In this document: piece after piece, positions 1 through 12,200 of the stretch
How the letters are laid out: each line of letters begins with the position of its first letter
How positions within the stretch are numbered: the stretch's first letter is position 1
From: Notospermus geniculatus
Taxonomy: Eukaryota > Nemertea > Pilidiophora > Heteronemertea > Lineidae
Length of the DNA: 64,000 nucleotides
Reading direction: 5' to 3'
Assembly (NCBI GenBank): GCA_002633025.1
Contig: NMRB01002803.1
Coordinates: 24,041-88,040, forward strand
The notes under the pieces: generated by a model
What the model was told of the DNA's origin: nothing
The model's input: the letters and a program-made list of their open reading frames with translations, nothing else
Databases searched by the model: none
Made by a program: the position numbers and the translations under genes

Positions 1-135
1 CCAATGAACCTTGCTTTATCCGCGTTTTCTACATGCCCATGAACCCACCCAGGAAGCAACACGCAGGAGTGACAAAAGCGCCATCTATACGAAGGAAGAA
101 GAACTGAAATCTGTTGGGACTGGTATGATAAGCAA

Positions 136-315
136 CAGGTGTTCTATCTGCCAGTGTTTCTGTGGGTCAGTGTGTCCCCTATTGTTTGGAAACGCTGGCA
201 GATAGATCGACATGTTTCTCTGTGTTTCCTTTTAATTGTCAAGTTGCTGCTTATTCCGTCAGACAATAGGAGGGAAACACTCACAGACGGGGAACACTGG
301 CAGATATTACACCTG
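136..315. mobile_element. Foldback MITE, termini CAGGTGT/ACACCTG
   Basis: The two ends are inverted copies of one another for about 50 bp: CAGGTGT, then TATCTGCCAGTGTT, then a CCTATTGT block. No coding potential is visible. The CAG...CTG ends resemble hAT-type non-autonomous elements, but I see no clean target-site duplication, so the class is an inference. Confidence 0.6.
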
Positions 316-787
316 CTGTTGTCAATTTTGATGGTCATGGTTCCTCTATTCTAATCCCTCTATGGACATAAGAACCAGACTTAGAATCCAGAGTGTCTAT
401 TCATAGTGTGATACTTATCTTTTGTGTTGAACAAAGGATGTGTCACATAGATTTAGGGGAACTTTGATTGCTAGGCCTATCGGTCTGCACCCCAAGGCTG
501 GGAATCTCAGGTCATTTACAGTCCTACTCCTTCCTTAAAAATCTTTGCTGTGATTGGCTGAATTTGGGGAATCCAATGCTCTGCTTGCTCTTCATGAAAA
601 TGGCATGGATGTCACCCGGGTCAGATTCAGAACCAAGTGCAAGAAGCGGAGCGGTTGTGAAGACCCTGAGTGCGAGGTTAATCAGCCTGGGCCTCGGTCA
701 TCAGAGAGGTTCCTGATAGGAATCAGCGACAAGTTGAACCAGGGCATGGGGCACGGAGAGAGTGCAATGATGATATATCTCGGGGTG

Positions 788-1145
788 CAGGGTTTCCGCC
801 AGAAAAAAAGANATGGGTCCAAATTCCCCAAGAGTATTGGGAGACACTTGTTGATGGTTATCCTAGATGTCCTAGTCAGGTTCTGGCAGTAAAAGGCAAT
901 GCTACAAGTACTAATGTATAGTGTATGTAAACTTTTGAACCACTGTATTTCTGGGAAATAAAGAACTATGTTACATAATTCTGAAATAAAGAAACTGTAA
1001 TCAATGAATGAAGCAAGAAAAGAAAGTAGACATCTAAAGTATAATTCCCCATGAAAAAAGTATTTGTAAGAACACTAAAACCTTTTGAAAATTTGAGTTG
1101 AATATTTTTCACCAAACTGTATGTAAACTTCTAACCTCAACTGTA
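788..1145 (+). mobile_element. Tc1/mariner remnant: transposase 3' end and right IR/DR
   Basis: The frame ending at the TAG at 919-921 reads WVQIPQEYWETLVDGYPR followed by a basic tail, matching the extreme C-terminus of Tc1-type transposases. It is followed by a repeat (TGTATGTAAACTTTTGAACC, near 922) and then an outer end (near 1118-1143) closing in CAACTG next to TA. This is the inner/outer direct-repeat layout of Tc1-like right ends. The catalytic domain and left end are absent. At 788 the sequence begins with the CAGGGTTTCCGCCAG terminus of another element, so the copy seems broken by or joined to a MITE next to an ambiguous base at 812. Confidence 0.7.
812..812. other. Ambiguous base (N)
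   Basis: Single N after a run of seven A residues. It lies at the join between the MITE terminus and the Tc1-like transposase tail, so the join itself may be an assembly event. Confidence 0.9.
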
Positions 1146-1384
1146 TATGTACCTCTTTATATGAACCTTCATCACACCATCTACTAACCAACCTAAAAGC
1201 CATCAAGATATAAACACTGGGAGTAAATCTGGGAATTCTTGTCAACATACATGAAGAATATTGCTAAGTTCGTGAAAACCCTAAAACCATGCATTCAATG
1301 GCAACAAAATACAATGTAACTACTTACATATCAACCAGTTACTAAATATTAGTATTTCTGTTTATGTAATATTCAATAAGTTTT

Positions 1385-1710
1385 TCAGGCAGGCCCAGGA
1401 AAAGTGTCCCTCAAACAATAGACGATTCTCCAATTCCCAGATCTGTGCACTTCCGCTGAAATCTCGACCAGAACCTCGACCTGAAACCAGCCAATGTGTC
1501 ACCATCCATGATTCAGCAATGGTCGACTCTGACGCAACGTCACTGTCGCGGGGTTGTCTGCGTTACATCATTCAGTTTCAGACCGAAGTTGTGGTTGAGA
1601 TTTCGGTGGAAGTGCGCAGATCTTCGTCGTTTATGTCAATTTCAGAACAGTACATGTAGCATTGCTAATATTTACCTATTGTTCGAGGGACACGTTTTCT
1701 GGGCCACCCG
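1385..1710. mobile_element. Foldback element, family F1 copy 1
   Basis: An imperfect palindrome. The left arm has GTGTCCCTC, CAATAG, CTGTGCACTTCCGC and CAGAACCTCGACCTGAAAC. The right arm carries the reverse complement in reverse order, ending in GAGGGACACG. The centre holds CCATGATTCAGCAATGGT, also found in the copy near 10785. No protein coding is visible. Confidence 0.65.
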
Positions 1711-1763
1711 GTTTATAATAGTAATTGTAATGTATTGTAAGTACATGCAACATGTGTAATGCG

Positions 1764-1911
1764 CAGGCGTGGATCCAGAGGGGGCGCCCCTTCTAGCCAA
1801 CCAATCTGCAAAATTGACCATGAAATTCTGGAATTTGCCACGAATTTCTATGTTCCTAGCACAGGCATGACAGGGCGCCCCCTCTTTTCCCAAATCCTGG
1901 ATCCGTCCCTG
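1764..1911. mobile_element. hAT-like MITE, termini CAGG...GGATCCAG
   Basis: The left end CAGGCGTGGATCCAG and right end CTGGATCCGTCCCTG are inverted, with GGGGGCGCCC blocks just inside both ends. It is related to the copies at 43504-43691 and 54648-54789. Its right end lies 17 bp from the stop codon of the zinc-finger gene, so it probably sits in that gene's 3' untranslated region or just after it. Confidence 0.65.
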
Positions 1912-1927
1912 ATGCTGATAATAAATA

Positions 1928-4165
1928 TCAACCAGTCATTAGCGGCTTTTCGACTGAATGTCTCCTTAAATGAACATGAAGAATCGACATTCGTGAAAAT
2001 CTCTGTTCGCATTCTGGACATTCAAAGTCTTTTCTGTCTTCAAGGGGAGTGGGCTCAGGATTATTTACTTCATCTACTTTGTCTCCCTCACAAGGCCGAG
2101 TGAAATCAGGGTCGGCTGCAGGGGGTTCCTCCTGGGGATCCTGCGAGGTCGCTTCCACTGGTTTCTTAGCATGGGAATGAATATGCGCCAGCAGATCGCC
2201 GATAGCCACAAATGTTAACTGACATTCGAGACACTTGTACGACAACGAATTACCTTGAGAACTAACACCAGAGGGAGCAGCGGGCATGGCCACCTTGTCG
2301 AATTTTAATTTTTTAGGCCTACCGCGTCCATGTTTAATAGGACTACCTCCTGGTCCTTTGGGACTTTTCTCAGCACTCGTCCCAGTCACTGCTGGATTAT
2401 TTTTACCAGTTACACATTTTTTAGGCCTCCCTCTTTTGTTACCAGATTTCACAGGACTTTTTTGAGATTTGTTTCCACCAGCCTCTTCCTGAAGAGATTC
2501 GGACTTAACTTTGTCTACATCAGGAGTACTTTCACTTCCCTCAACACTTTCACCGACACATGGACTATCATGGTCCTTCTCTGGTTTCCCACAAACATGA
2601 CACAGAGATGAATCCGTCACCATATCCTTGAATACCCTTGGTTTCGGAGTTCGTGCAGATTTCCTCGTCTCCGCCGACTGAGTAGGTGAATCACCAAGTT
2701 CAGGAGATGCTTCCATGGCTACTGAATCGGGTACAATTGGCTCCTGATCAGACTTGGAACACGGATGAACCTTCAACTTAACCTCGTCATCAAAACCCAA
2801 TCCACATTTCAGACAATCTACACTCAATCCCGCACTACCCGCATGAACATTAGTATTGTGAACTTTGAACGCTTGCCTGTGGACGAAACGCTTCTGACAA
2901 ACAAGACACCGGACTTTTTTCAGCCCAGTATGAGTAACCATATGATAATCTAAATGTTGTTTCTGTACAAAGGTTTTCCCACAAGTTGAACATGAAAATG
3001 GTCGCTCGCCTGTGTGGAGTTTCATATGAGACTGTAACGCAGAAAAATTGGCAAAATTATGGTCACAGGAATCGCAGTGGTAATCGCTTGAGCTCTCAGA
3101 ATGTGAATTCCTCAAATGTGCCTTAAGTGCTGCTTTGTGGACAAAGCTTTTCTCACACAGGCCACATTTGAACTGCTTATCCCCTGTATGGGTGCCCATG
3201 TGATATAACATATGCTGCTTTTGAAAGAATGTTTTTGAACATACTTCACATTTGAACGGTTTTACTCCAGTATGAATTTTCATGTGAGTTTTCAAGGAGG
3301 ACATGTGGGAGAAGTCTTTCCCACAAACATCGCAATGAAATGGTTTCGTATCCGAGTGTGTCTGTCCGTGATAAACAAGATGCTGGCGTTGTTTGAATCG
3401 TTTCCCACACAAATGACACTCGTATGGTTTTTCACCCGTATGAGTCCGCATGTGCATTTTGAGCGCCGCCTGGTGGACAAACGTCTTCTCACAGACGTTA
3501 CAGCGGAACGGTTTCTCGCCAGTATGAGACATTTCATGGTACACCAAATGCTGATGCTGCATAAATGTTTTCCCGCAATCCTTGCAGGCAAATGGTCGCT
3601 CTCCCGTGTGAGTGCGCTCGTGCAAGGTCAAGGACGTTTTAGCTGCGAAGAACTTCCCACAGGTCAGGCACTCGAACTTGTCTGTCATATGAATAACTTT
3701 ATGGGACTGCAATTCTTGATAATCGGGAAAACTCTCCTTGCAAACACGGCAATATAATGGTTTTAGTGTATGGTGGATTTGTACAACGCTTCCTTCACTT
3801 TCGCTACCTTTTTCAGATTCTTCTTGTGGCTCCTTTTCAAATGCTCTCAAATTTGAAGGCGCAAGATGTGTCAGAAGATGTTGACGAATTTCTGTCTCTG
3901 TGGTGAATAATAAAGAGCAATGCTGACATTGATATATGACTGGTTGTGCCTTCTCGGGCTCTTCTGATGTCATTGGTGTTGCATCAGACTGATCCTTGCA
4001 AGTCTGGGCCAGCGCAGGTGTTACCTCCGAATCCATTGTTACAGGGATCGATGATATGAATGGTGTAGCAGCAACAGTAGAGCTCTGGCTTGTATCTGGT
4101 AAGTTCATCCAAAGGGGCAACCCCTTTTGAATCCTTGCCCGTAATTCTACTTCGGCCTGTGACAT
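1928..4165 (-). CDS. C2H2 zinc-finger protein with AT-hooks
   Basis: An uninterrupted 745-residue frame. Fourteen canonical C2H2 fingers are visible: one at about residues 78-100, a block of eleven from about 138 to 441, and two near the C-terminus at about 643-667 and 717-739. A degenerate finger follows the main block (CLKC with H then C). Several linkers are of the TGEKP type. Two AT-hook-like GRPKK cores (KRGRPKK near 578, RGRPKK near 615) lie between finger blocks. This fits a nuclear DNA-binding regulator; targets cannot be read. The start at 4165 is the first Met of the frame and has A at -3. Upstream UTR exons may exist. It is divergent from VEPH1, about 1.8 kb apart. I cannot name an orthologue. 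Confidence 0.88.
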   Translation of the reverse strand: MSQAEVELRARIQKGLPLWMNLPDTSQSSTVAATPFISSIPVTMDSEVTPALAQTCKDQSDATPMTSEEPEKAQPVIYQCQHCSLLFTTETEIRQHLLTHLAPSNLRAFEKEPQEESEKGSESEGSVVQIHHTLKPLYCRVCKESFPDYQELQSHKVIHMTDKFECLTCGKFFAAKTSLTLHERTHTGERPFACKDCGKTFMQHQHLVYHEMSHTGEKPFRCNVCEKTFVHQAALKMHMRTHTGEKPYECHLCGKRFKQRQHLVYHGQTHSDTKPFHCDVCGKDFSHMSSLKTHMKIHTGVKPFKCEVCSKTFFQKQHMLYHMGTHTGDKQFKCGLCEKSFVHKAALKAHLRNSHSESSSDYHCDSCDHNFANFSALQSHMKLHTGERPFSCSTCGKTFVQKQHLDYHMVTHTGLKKVRCLVCQKRFVHRQAFKVHNTNVHAGSAGLSVDCLKCGLGFDDEVKLKVHPCSKSDQEPIVPDSVAMEASPELGDSPTQSAETRKSARTPKPRVFKDMVTDSSLCHVCGKPEKDHDSPCVGESVEGSESTPDVDKVKSESLQEEAGGNKSQKSPVKSGNKRGRPKKCVTGKNNPAVTGTSAEKSPKGPGGSPIKHGRGRPKKLKFDKVAMPAAPSGVSSQGNSLSYKCLECQLTFVAIGDLLAHIHSHAKKPVEATSQDPQEEPPAADPDFTRPCEGDKVDEVNNPEPTPLEDRKDFECPECEQRFSRMSILHVHLRRHSVEKPLMTG

Positions 4166-4374
4166 TCTGTTTCCAGTTTCGCTGGTGGTGGGTTTAGAAA
4201 CACACAGTAGCTACACTACCAGTGTTTATCAGTTGGAAAATCTGAAAAGACACCAAAGGGACAAGTATTTTATTTCAAAGATTTAAATTCTGTGAACTGC
4301 AAGATTACGAAAGACAATCGGTTGATGTACGCCTAGGCTATGTCGATGAATATGAATCTGAATGATAGGCCTAG

Positions 4375-4813
4375 CTACTCTTCATTCCAAATCCCCTTGG
4401 CGCGAGGTTTTCAGCCGATACCTCCTCAACGGCTGGGCCAAATTCAACATACCATACATCAATAAACTTGTCTTTCTTGCCGGTATCTTTCTGCTATCTT
4501 CATTTTTTGCGTAAGGCCTGCATAACGGATCTCTTTCTCAAAACCCATTTCATTTCGCGATGCTGTTCAGTGCAGTTTACACGTGCGCGATGCATTGCGT
4601 CATTTCAAAATGGCCGCCATTTCGGCAGTCAGCACAAACGGTGATTTGTGAAACAACTTTTTTCTCTCACGTTTTTCGGGAAATTGACTGTGATGATGGC
4701 TGTACCGCCAAGAAAGATAAGTCAACTGACGCATGTTTCATCAAAATCGGCCCAGCCGTTGCGGAGCTATCGTTGATAAACCTCGCGCCAAGGGGATTTG
4801 GAATGGAGAGTAG
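4375..4813. mobile_element. Non-autonomous transposon with about 70-bp inverted ends
   Basis: The left end (CTACTCTTCATTCC then AAATCCCCTTGGCGCGAGGT, then AACGGCTGGGCC) is repeated inverted at the right end, with scattered mismatches in the inner half. The interior has no recognisable protein. It sits about 210 bp upstream of the zinc-finger start codon, within the space shared with VEPH1, so it could have displaced or supplied promoter DNA. Confidence 0.75.
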
Positions 4814-5683
4814 GCCCTAGGCCTGCCCTACCTAGGCCTATCTCAAATTTGTTGATCTGGTCCTGGATATCGGCTGAAAACCTTGACTAGCCGGATATCA
4901 GCACTACACCTACACGTGCACGTAAAAATCCCTTCGACTGCACTGCATGCACTGTAGGCCTAGGCCTACTGTACTGTACTGTTGTTGCATGTTATGTTAT
5001 TCAAGCATGTGCCATGCATGCATGTCATCATGTCTGCAGTGCAGATTCTGAGATTGCACTTGACTTGCAGCTGGTAAAAATGCTGCTCATCGTTGGATCT
5101 CTCAGCTCGCCCGCATTTTATCTCTACTATTCTACCTCTTCTGTGCTATACCAACATTTCTAAGCAAGGGGAATCATAAATAATTCATTTTTATAGAGTA
5201 AACTGAAGTTTTTTCATGTTTTTTTGACCGGTCTAAAAGCGGCAAATTAGTAGGCCTAGTTGTTAAACGTCACTATAGATGGCTCTGGCGTTAGAAAATC
5301 GGTTTTCCTCGTCCAACTACTCGGAATACCTAAATTTATTGTCATTGATATAAGGGACGTATTTCTAAGGTAGGAAATTTGTGCAAAATCACCTCGTTTT
5401 CTCCGAAATTCTCGGCTTGATTATCGAAATCAGCATCACTAGTTGGTTCTCGGGGTTACTTGTAATGTCTGTTGGATCAGGAACATTCTTTGATCTTGAG
5501 ACGACGGCAGATTTTCATGTTTTTTTCTGGTTTGGATGAGCCGGCGGAAAGGACACACACGAAGAAGACATCAAGGCCTACATAGGATAGCCTACATGTA
5601 CATCATGTACATAGGCTAGGCCTATAGCCTACATACATGACATAGGCTACATGTACATGTACTATATTCAACTAGACGGCAAA

Positions 5684-5822
5684 AGTTTAGAATCCTCGAT
5701 CGGAAGTGACGTTACTCCATGACCATGGCACACAATGGAAATCCTATTAGTGTACAATGTGGCTTATTCCGTCAATCGATGACCTTTTTTTGATTTTGGG
5801 CACTGATCGGGGATTCTAAACT
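5684..5822. mobile_element. Short MITE, termini GTTTAGAATCC
   Basis: GTTTAGAATCCTCGATCGG at the left is matched by the inverted form at the right with one mismatch near the centre of the arm. About 139 bp, non-coding. It lies about 180 bp before the first recognised VEPH1 coding exon. Confidence 0.55.
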
Positions 5823-6000
5823 CGTTCCGATTATCCTGCATGTCCTGCAATTTTGGTTTCGTATTTTAGGGGATGATTGATATGATAACCAGATAGTTGT
5901 TAAATTCTTTGAACGGCATTCTTTTAGAATGTTGTTGTTTTATCTATTAATTTCTTAGCTCAGTAACACAAAACTAAAAGAGGGTTCCACTTCCTTTCAG

Positions 6001-6219
6001 ACTGTCTGAAATGCATGAACAATTCGCTCAAGTACTGAACCAGAAAGATCTCTCACGTGCTGGAGATCTGTTCACAGTCGAGGACAAGGATATTGTCAAT
6101 GACCTTTCAGATGTACTGCAAAAGATTGAGGAGATATCAAGCACGAAGGATTTCTTGAATAACGACAATGAACAGAGTGTTGTCGAGATATGTATTACAA
6201 GAGTTACTTCAGCAATAAG
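6001..6219 (+). CDS. VEPH1: VEPH1 coding exon 1 (ATG at 6011)
   Basis: Preceded by a pyrimidine-rich acceptor ending TTTCAG at 6000, with ten UTR bases before the ATG. Encodes residues 1-69 and part of 70, with the conserved VVEICITR motif. The donor GTAGGG follows; phase 2. Confidence 0.92.
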
Positions 6220-9200
6220 GTAGGGCTTTTGATTTCTAACATATCACATTTGGTTGAGGTGGTTAGTCTGTTTTTCCTGTAGACTGTTCCAAATCAGATG
6301 AACATGTCAAAAAAGCAAAGTGACATAAATCTTTGTGCTCGCTGGCTCTCTTGGCTTCTCTGTCTGTTACATGCCGTGGCGCTGGCCAGTCATTGAATGA
6401 AGTCCATAAATCAGGCTGACAATACTGCCATTCCTTTCCTTCATTCTCTTGACCTGATTCAGCAACACATGAATCCATCCTCTAGAGGTGTCCCAGGCAG
6501 GCCTTCGTTAACTTGGGGATATCGAGTTTTTTATTGGCCCCTGGGGTCAAATTTCGAGCCCCTTCGTCCAATTTCCACTTCGGTGGTACTGTCATGCAAA
6601 CCAGTACTAATCTGCACAGAATTGATAGGATCATGGGTTCCTTGGTGGTTTGCCTATAAATTACATGCACAAGGGCTTCATTTTCTGTGTGGAAGACAAT
6701 AACCTTATTGGCAAACTCCGCAATCCAAAATTGTAAGGCAAATGTGGACCTGGACTAAAAGCCCATCCACACCAGGCATCCATTTTCCATACAAGCTTTT
6801 TGTTAGTGGATTTCTGAATGAAGTATGTATGAAACAGGAAGGCCAGCCATGTGTTGCAGGATTGATTGACAATGCGATAAATGCTAAAAAATAACTGTGT
6901 TCATAAAACATTGTCATCTACATGTATTCCCAACATTTGCTCTCATCCACCTGTGCTGATTTCCCACCATTTTCCCTGATGCTTGCACAACATGTAGCTA
7001 CTTCGAGTACTCTTGCCTGGTTTCTGCACTAATTGTGAATGTCATCAGTGCTAATGGGAGCCTCCAACATTTCAATAACACTAAAAGTTCCCGATGATTT
7101 CCTGCCGTTTAAGTGGGGGTTGTGTCAACATAAAGGTGATAGAATAGAACTGAACAGCGGGACACCTGATTCTCCACCATAAGACTGATTAACACCGATG
7201 AAAACGTAGAGCAGTCAATTTTCCATCTGAGATTCATTTTCCCTTGTCTCCACTGGATTGGACAATTACCTGCTCAAAATACTCAATGAGTTTCAATATC
7301 ACCTTGCCCTTACCAAATGACTGAGCCATTGGTACAGACACATGCCAGCTTGTCCATTTTGAAAGGACATGATGGCAGTCATGTACACGAAGCAGTACCA
7401 CACCCAGTTCATGGTATGATGCAACATTGATAAAATGCCTGTACAAGGAAATGATGGCAGCCATATAAATATACTTTTTAAAAGTATGCCAACTGGTGCT
7501 GGTTGCATCTGACATGTCTGACAGGCAGCCGTCACGGCCGTATGTTCCCGCTACAAACTGACAAATGCAAACATGGCACAAGTATGTAAATATTGAAATC
7601 AAATGGAGGTTGTGTAAAAGAAGTCATTTTTGGCTGAGTGCACAGGGGATGTTTAGTTTAAAATATCTGGGAAAGTATGTAACTGTAGGACGAGGAGATC
7701 CAAGATGTACATGTACAAAAAACTTGAATTTGCTAGAATAGTAGAATCTTTGCACTGGGTATTTCATGTAAAAAGACAAGAAAGCAAAAACCGAGTGTAT
7801 CTGGCCATTGTAAAAATATCATGTGGTTTATGAGGTAGAACTAACACTTCCTACATCGTCTGAGTGTTGCTATTGTCTGTGAGAAAATCCCTCATTACAT
7901 CTATCCATTCTTTACACAATACTCTTGATAAGAGCCACCTGTGCTGACATGGCTGAGAAGAGAAAAAAGCAGCTTTTCTATATTGGTATGGTATGGCATG
8001 CTTGTCATGTTTGTACCACTACCTGGTGGCCTAATTGAACCAACACTCATGAATGCGCAAATGTTGGTTAGCATCTCGGCAAAAAAGTTTTTATCCAGTT
8101 TTAATTTAAGTGGTGATAGATACATGTAGCATTGAGGAACATAGCAAATGTGACGCTCTTCCATTTATCATCAGTACAGCTTAAAGGCTGTGCAATCCAG
8201 ATCAAGCTCCACTTCCTTGGAAATAAAGGTGCCTACAGGTCAACATTGCATCTTGAAGCAACTCGACGGATCCGTCGCAGATAAAAAAACTACCATGCGC
8301 AGGTCGACATTTCAGCGATCATGGCGATTGAGAGGAACTCAGACATGTCGGAGCAACTGGCAGTTCCTCGAACAGCACGCTCAACTACATGTAGCGGATC
8401 CGGCAGTTGCTCAGAGACGCAAGCGCACTCAGGTCGACAAAATCGGCAACTGATCAGTCACTCCGAGTTGCTTCCATCGCCGGAAAGCTAGTTGCCGCGA
8501 TTTGCTAAAGACGCAATGTCGACCTGTGGGCACCTTGCCACCAAGTGCACATACATGACATATGACTAGAGATTCACAAAAACCATCTCTGCCAGCTACA
8601 TGTAGGTACCCCACCTGTGTGAGGTGAGCCAGGTGAGGTAAAGAGACTTAGCCAAAGTCTCACGCTGACTGGGGATCAAACCTGTGACCTTCTGACCACT
8701 AGCCAGTGACTCAGGCACTACCCCACAGCGGCTCCACAATGTACATGTATCATGTGCAGTTTCATGTCTCGTGGATTGAATCAATCATTGCACGCCTCTC
8801 TCACGCCTGACAGACCTGAGCTGATCTCCGTGAGTGCAAACTGATCCAGGAAATTAGTGTCGTGATTTTAGTGAATGTGTTGACTGATGGTCATCAGTGA
8901 TGACACCATTGATCATGATCAATTGATTGATTCATAGATCCTTTTGATTGATTGATTGCTCAGGGACCATTACACGTTGGTAATTTCGTAGATTGTTGCA
9001 ATTGGCAGTTTGTGGGATTACATGTATCACATGGAAATCGGCGGTTGATATTCACCCATTGATCCTGACAACACATGCTGATCTGGAGATTATCATGAAG
9101 CTCACTGGATGATTGCTTGGGTCAGAGAGTTTGAAAAATACTTGAGTGTGATACTGGCACTGAAAGAAATGATGGAGAATATTTGGCCAGCTTGGATTAC

Positions 9201-12200
9201 GTGTCACTGTCGTAGTTCTCTATTGAAAAGTACATTGTATTCGATTACAGTCCTACTCCTATGTCAAGTTCTTATTGAAATGAAAGGAATACAACAAATA
9301 TTGTAAGACGACTGGTGCTGCCATGCCAGTGTGTTTGCACCCTAGGTCAGGGTTTCCGCCAGAGGGTAAAATGGGTAAAATGGGTACCCTTAAATTTTTC
9401 CAGGGTACGGATCCGTACCCTCAAAAATGTTGGGTAACCATTTTTCCATGACATGCCGGACGAAACTAAACAACCGGCATGACCGGCCCAGGGATTTTAT
9501 GCTTCAAAATATGCCTAATGGCAACAAACATCGTTTAAAACGTTTTAAAAAATCAACAAAAAAATTTTCAAAAAAAAAAAAAAAATTTTCAAAAAAATTT
9601 TTTCGAAAATTTTTTTTTTGGTCCGTACCCTTATTTTTTTTCCTGGCGGAAACCCTGTAGGTCCCTTGCAGCTGAATACATTCTGAACCCACAATGTCGC
9701 CGGTGTCTGGTGCTGATTCCAGTCACTGCAGACTAGGCAATAGTGGCTTTGGCCTTGTTCATTGGGAGAACATCACTTCCTTGCACGAGTATTCCATGCT
9801 TCACTGTCCATCCAGTGCACGCCAAGTGGCAACGGCCTACTTTGCTCACTGGCAATTAGATCGTTTGCTTGCAGGGTTTCTGCCAGAAATTTTGAGGGTA
9901 CTAATTTCTTCGAAATCAACAAAAGCCCAATGAAATTAAAGAAAATGGCCCTTTTCTGTTCCTTTGAGGGGTACTAGCATAGTACCCTTAGTACCCTCTG
10001 GCGGAAACACGTTGGTAAGTTGGAGGTGTCTTTCGGTCTTCTGATGTGTCTGACGAACTAAGCAAGAGGTATGGGAGGAATATTTCAAAAAGACTGCATT
10101 TGGTGTCCTTGATAATTGATACTTTGGTGTGACCAGTTGGGTATTTTCCTATCAAACTGCACTCTGTATGACAGGCAGGTCTTTGTACCTGTCTCCCTTC
10201 CATAATCCACCCCCTCACTGAAGCCGACAGCCAACTATCTACATATCCACCAGCTGTCTCCTGCCACGATATCAAAAGACATGCTTCACTTCTCCGTCAA
10301 ATACCACACAATAACCAAATGCCGAAGATCATCCCACTGTGAAAAAACAGCACCGCGATCAATTTCTCCTCTGTCTTGACACAGGAGACAGTTTGCCTGA
10401 TTAACTTGCTATAAATTAGCGATCTTTCCAATTCTTTTTCTCTAAAATTGATTTTGTTTGTCCTGCGAATCGCTGAGCTGACTTGCATTGCTGAAAAGGG
10501 CGGTATTTTTGTCATAATTTGCAAAATATTTTTAAAAATTATGGTAAAAGGTGACATTCAGGACCGGCACTCTGGTTTCCTCCTGCTGTTTTTAATTTAC
10601 TCAATACTGTCTGGATACAGTCAATAATGACATGTTTAGTGCTCATTTCTCAATTCTCAATATTCCTGGGATTGACATTAAAAAAATGCTGGTATATACA
10701 ATGTATTGTCCCCAAATTGCTGGAAAACCTATTTCATGTACCGTAAATAAACTTGCCTCCTCCAATACTACTTTACGCTGTCCTATAGACAAATCCCAAA
10801 TTCCAAGCTCTGTGCACTTCCGCCGAGATTGTAAACAGAACCTCAGTCTGAAACTGAATGACGTGACGCAATCCATGATTCAGCAATGGTTGAGTCTGAC
10901 GCAACGTCATCGAACTCACTGTCGTCACATGGTCGTGGGGTTTTCTGCGTCACGTCATTCAGTGTCAGATGGTTTCAGACCGAGGTTCTGTTTGCCATTT
11001 CGTCGGAAGTGCGCAGATCTTTCTTGTTTTCGTCAATTTGGAATTTGTCTAATGAATTTCTTACGGATACATGTATTGTCCCCAAATGTTGCTGGAAAAC
11101 CTATTTCATGTAAATAAACTTGCCTCCAACACTTCACACTGTCCTATAACCCAAGTCCTTGCCGTGCACACCTCCTATCCCACAACCCAACTCCTAGCCA
11201 CCAAATGTACAGTCAGTTCATCTTCCATTGTTTCAGTACACCCATTCATAATCCTGGACTAAAATTAGCCTATTGTGCAGATCGCGAGAATTTTCTCGAT
11301 TTGCCGTCTCTTTCTCTTGAATAAATGCAGTTTTTGCCTCTGATTATGACAATTTATCATTTCCCAAGCAGAGTGTTCAATAATGTTAATCCAGCGTGGC
11401 CAATTGACTCTGCATTTTGATATCCTCTTCAATTGCCTTCTATTTTCTCTTGTTTGTCGGAACAAATCAACAAGGGGCTGTGAAACGTGCTGTTATGTGG
11501 CTGTTTTCTGTGGGTCTTATTGAGAAAAATTGAGTGATACTCAAGGGCGTAAAGCCTAGCGTGCGACTGGATACAACTTGTCGCCACTGAGCTACATGTA
11601 GGCCTACCTGGGGACTGGGAGGGACTAGCTGAAACTGGAGACAACTGATCAGTTTCCAGACACGGTCGATACATGTACGCACCCTTTCCCTTGTGACTTG
11701 CTGGAACTGAGAAATTGCCAGTTGTCACGAGCTGCACATGTTGAACTTTCTAGCGACTAGTTGTATCCAGTGTCATTCAGTTGCGGCAATGGGGATGTAC
11801 ATGGGCTTACGACTAATCAGTGCCATTTCTCTCAAAGAAATCGAGTCTCAAAGCCTCAGATGTGACCTGAATTGCTGCCAGTCACTGGACAGTGGATTGA
11901 TGTATACGGTCAGGACATAACGACTGATTGGATGCTCCTAGTTTTTCCAAGTTGCTGAATTTGCACTGTACACGCAGCGCGTACATTGCCAGCGACTGAT
12001 CGGATCAGTTGCTTCTGGTTACAAATGCGATGTACATGTACGGGTATGCTAAGCTTAACTCAGATCAAGGCAACAGGACTCATTTGAAAGAAAAAATTCT
12101 TTTAAAATCTGTTTCTCAACCCTCATGTCTTTCCCTCTCAACGATACCATTTTATGAGAGGAGTTAGTCGATGATTAGACGGTGAAACGTCACAAAAAAT

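Noticed and set aside
554-892. Open frame of 112 codons near the left end
   Set aside because: It overlaps the Tc1-like tail in a different frame and crosses the MITE terminus and the N. No domain is visible; the transposase tail lies in another frame.
3272-3757. Plus-strand frame of 161 codons opposite the zinc-finger gene
   Set aside because: Shadow of the C2H2 array on the other strand; the repeated composition keeps it open.
9530-9640. A/T-run region as a retroposon poly-A tail
   Set aside because: The runs lie inside a MITE with exact inverted ends, not at an insertion's 3' edge.
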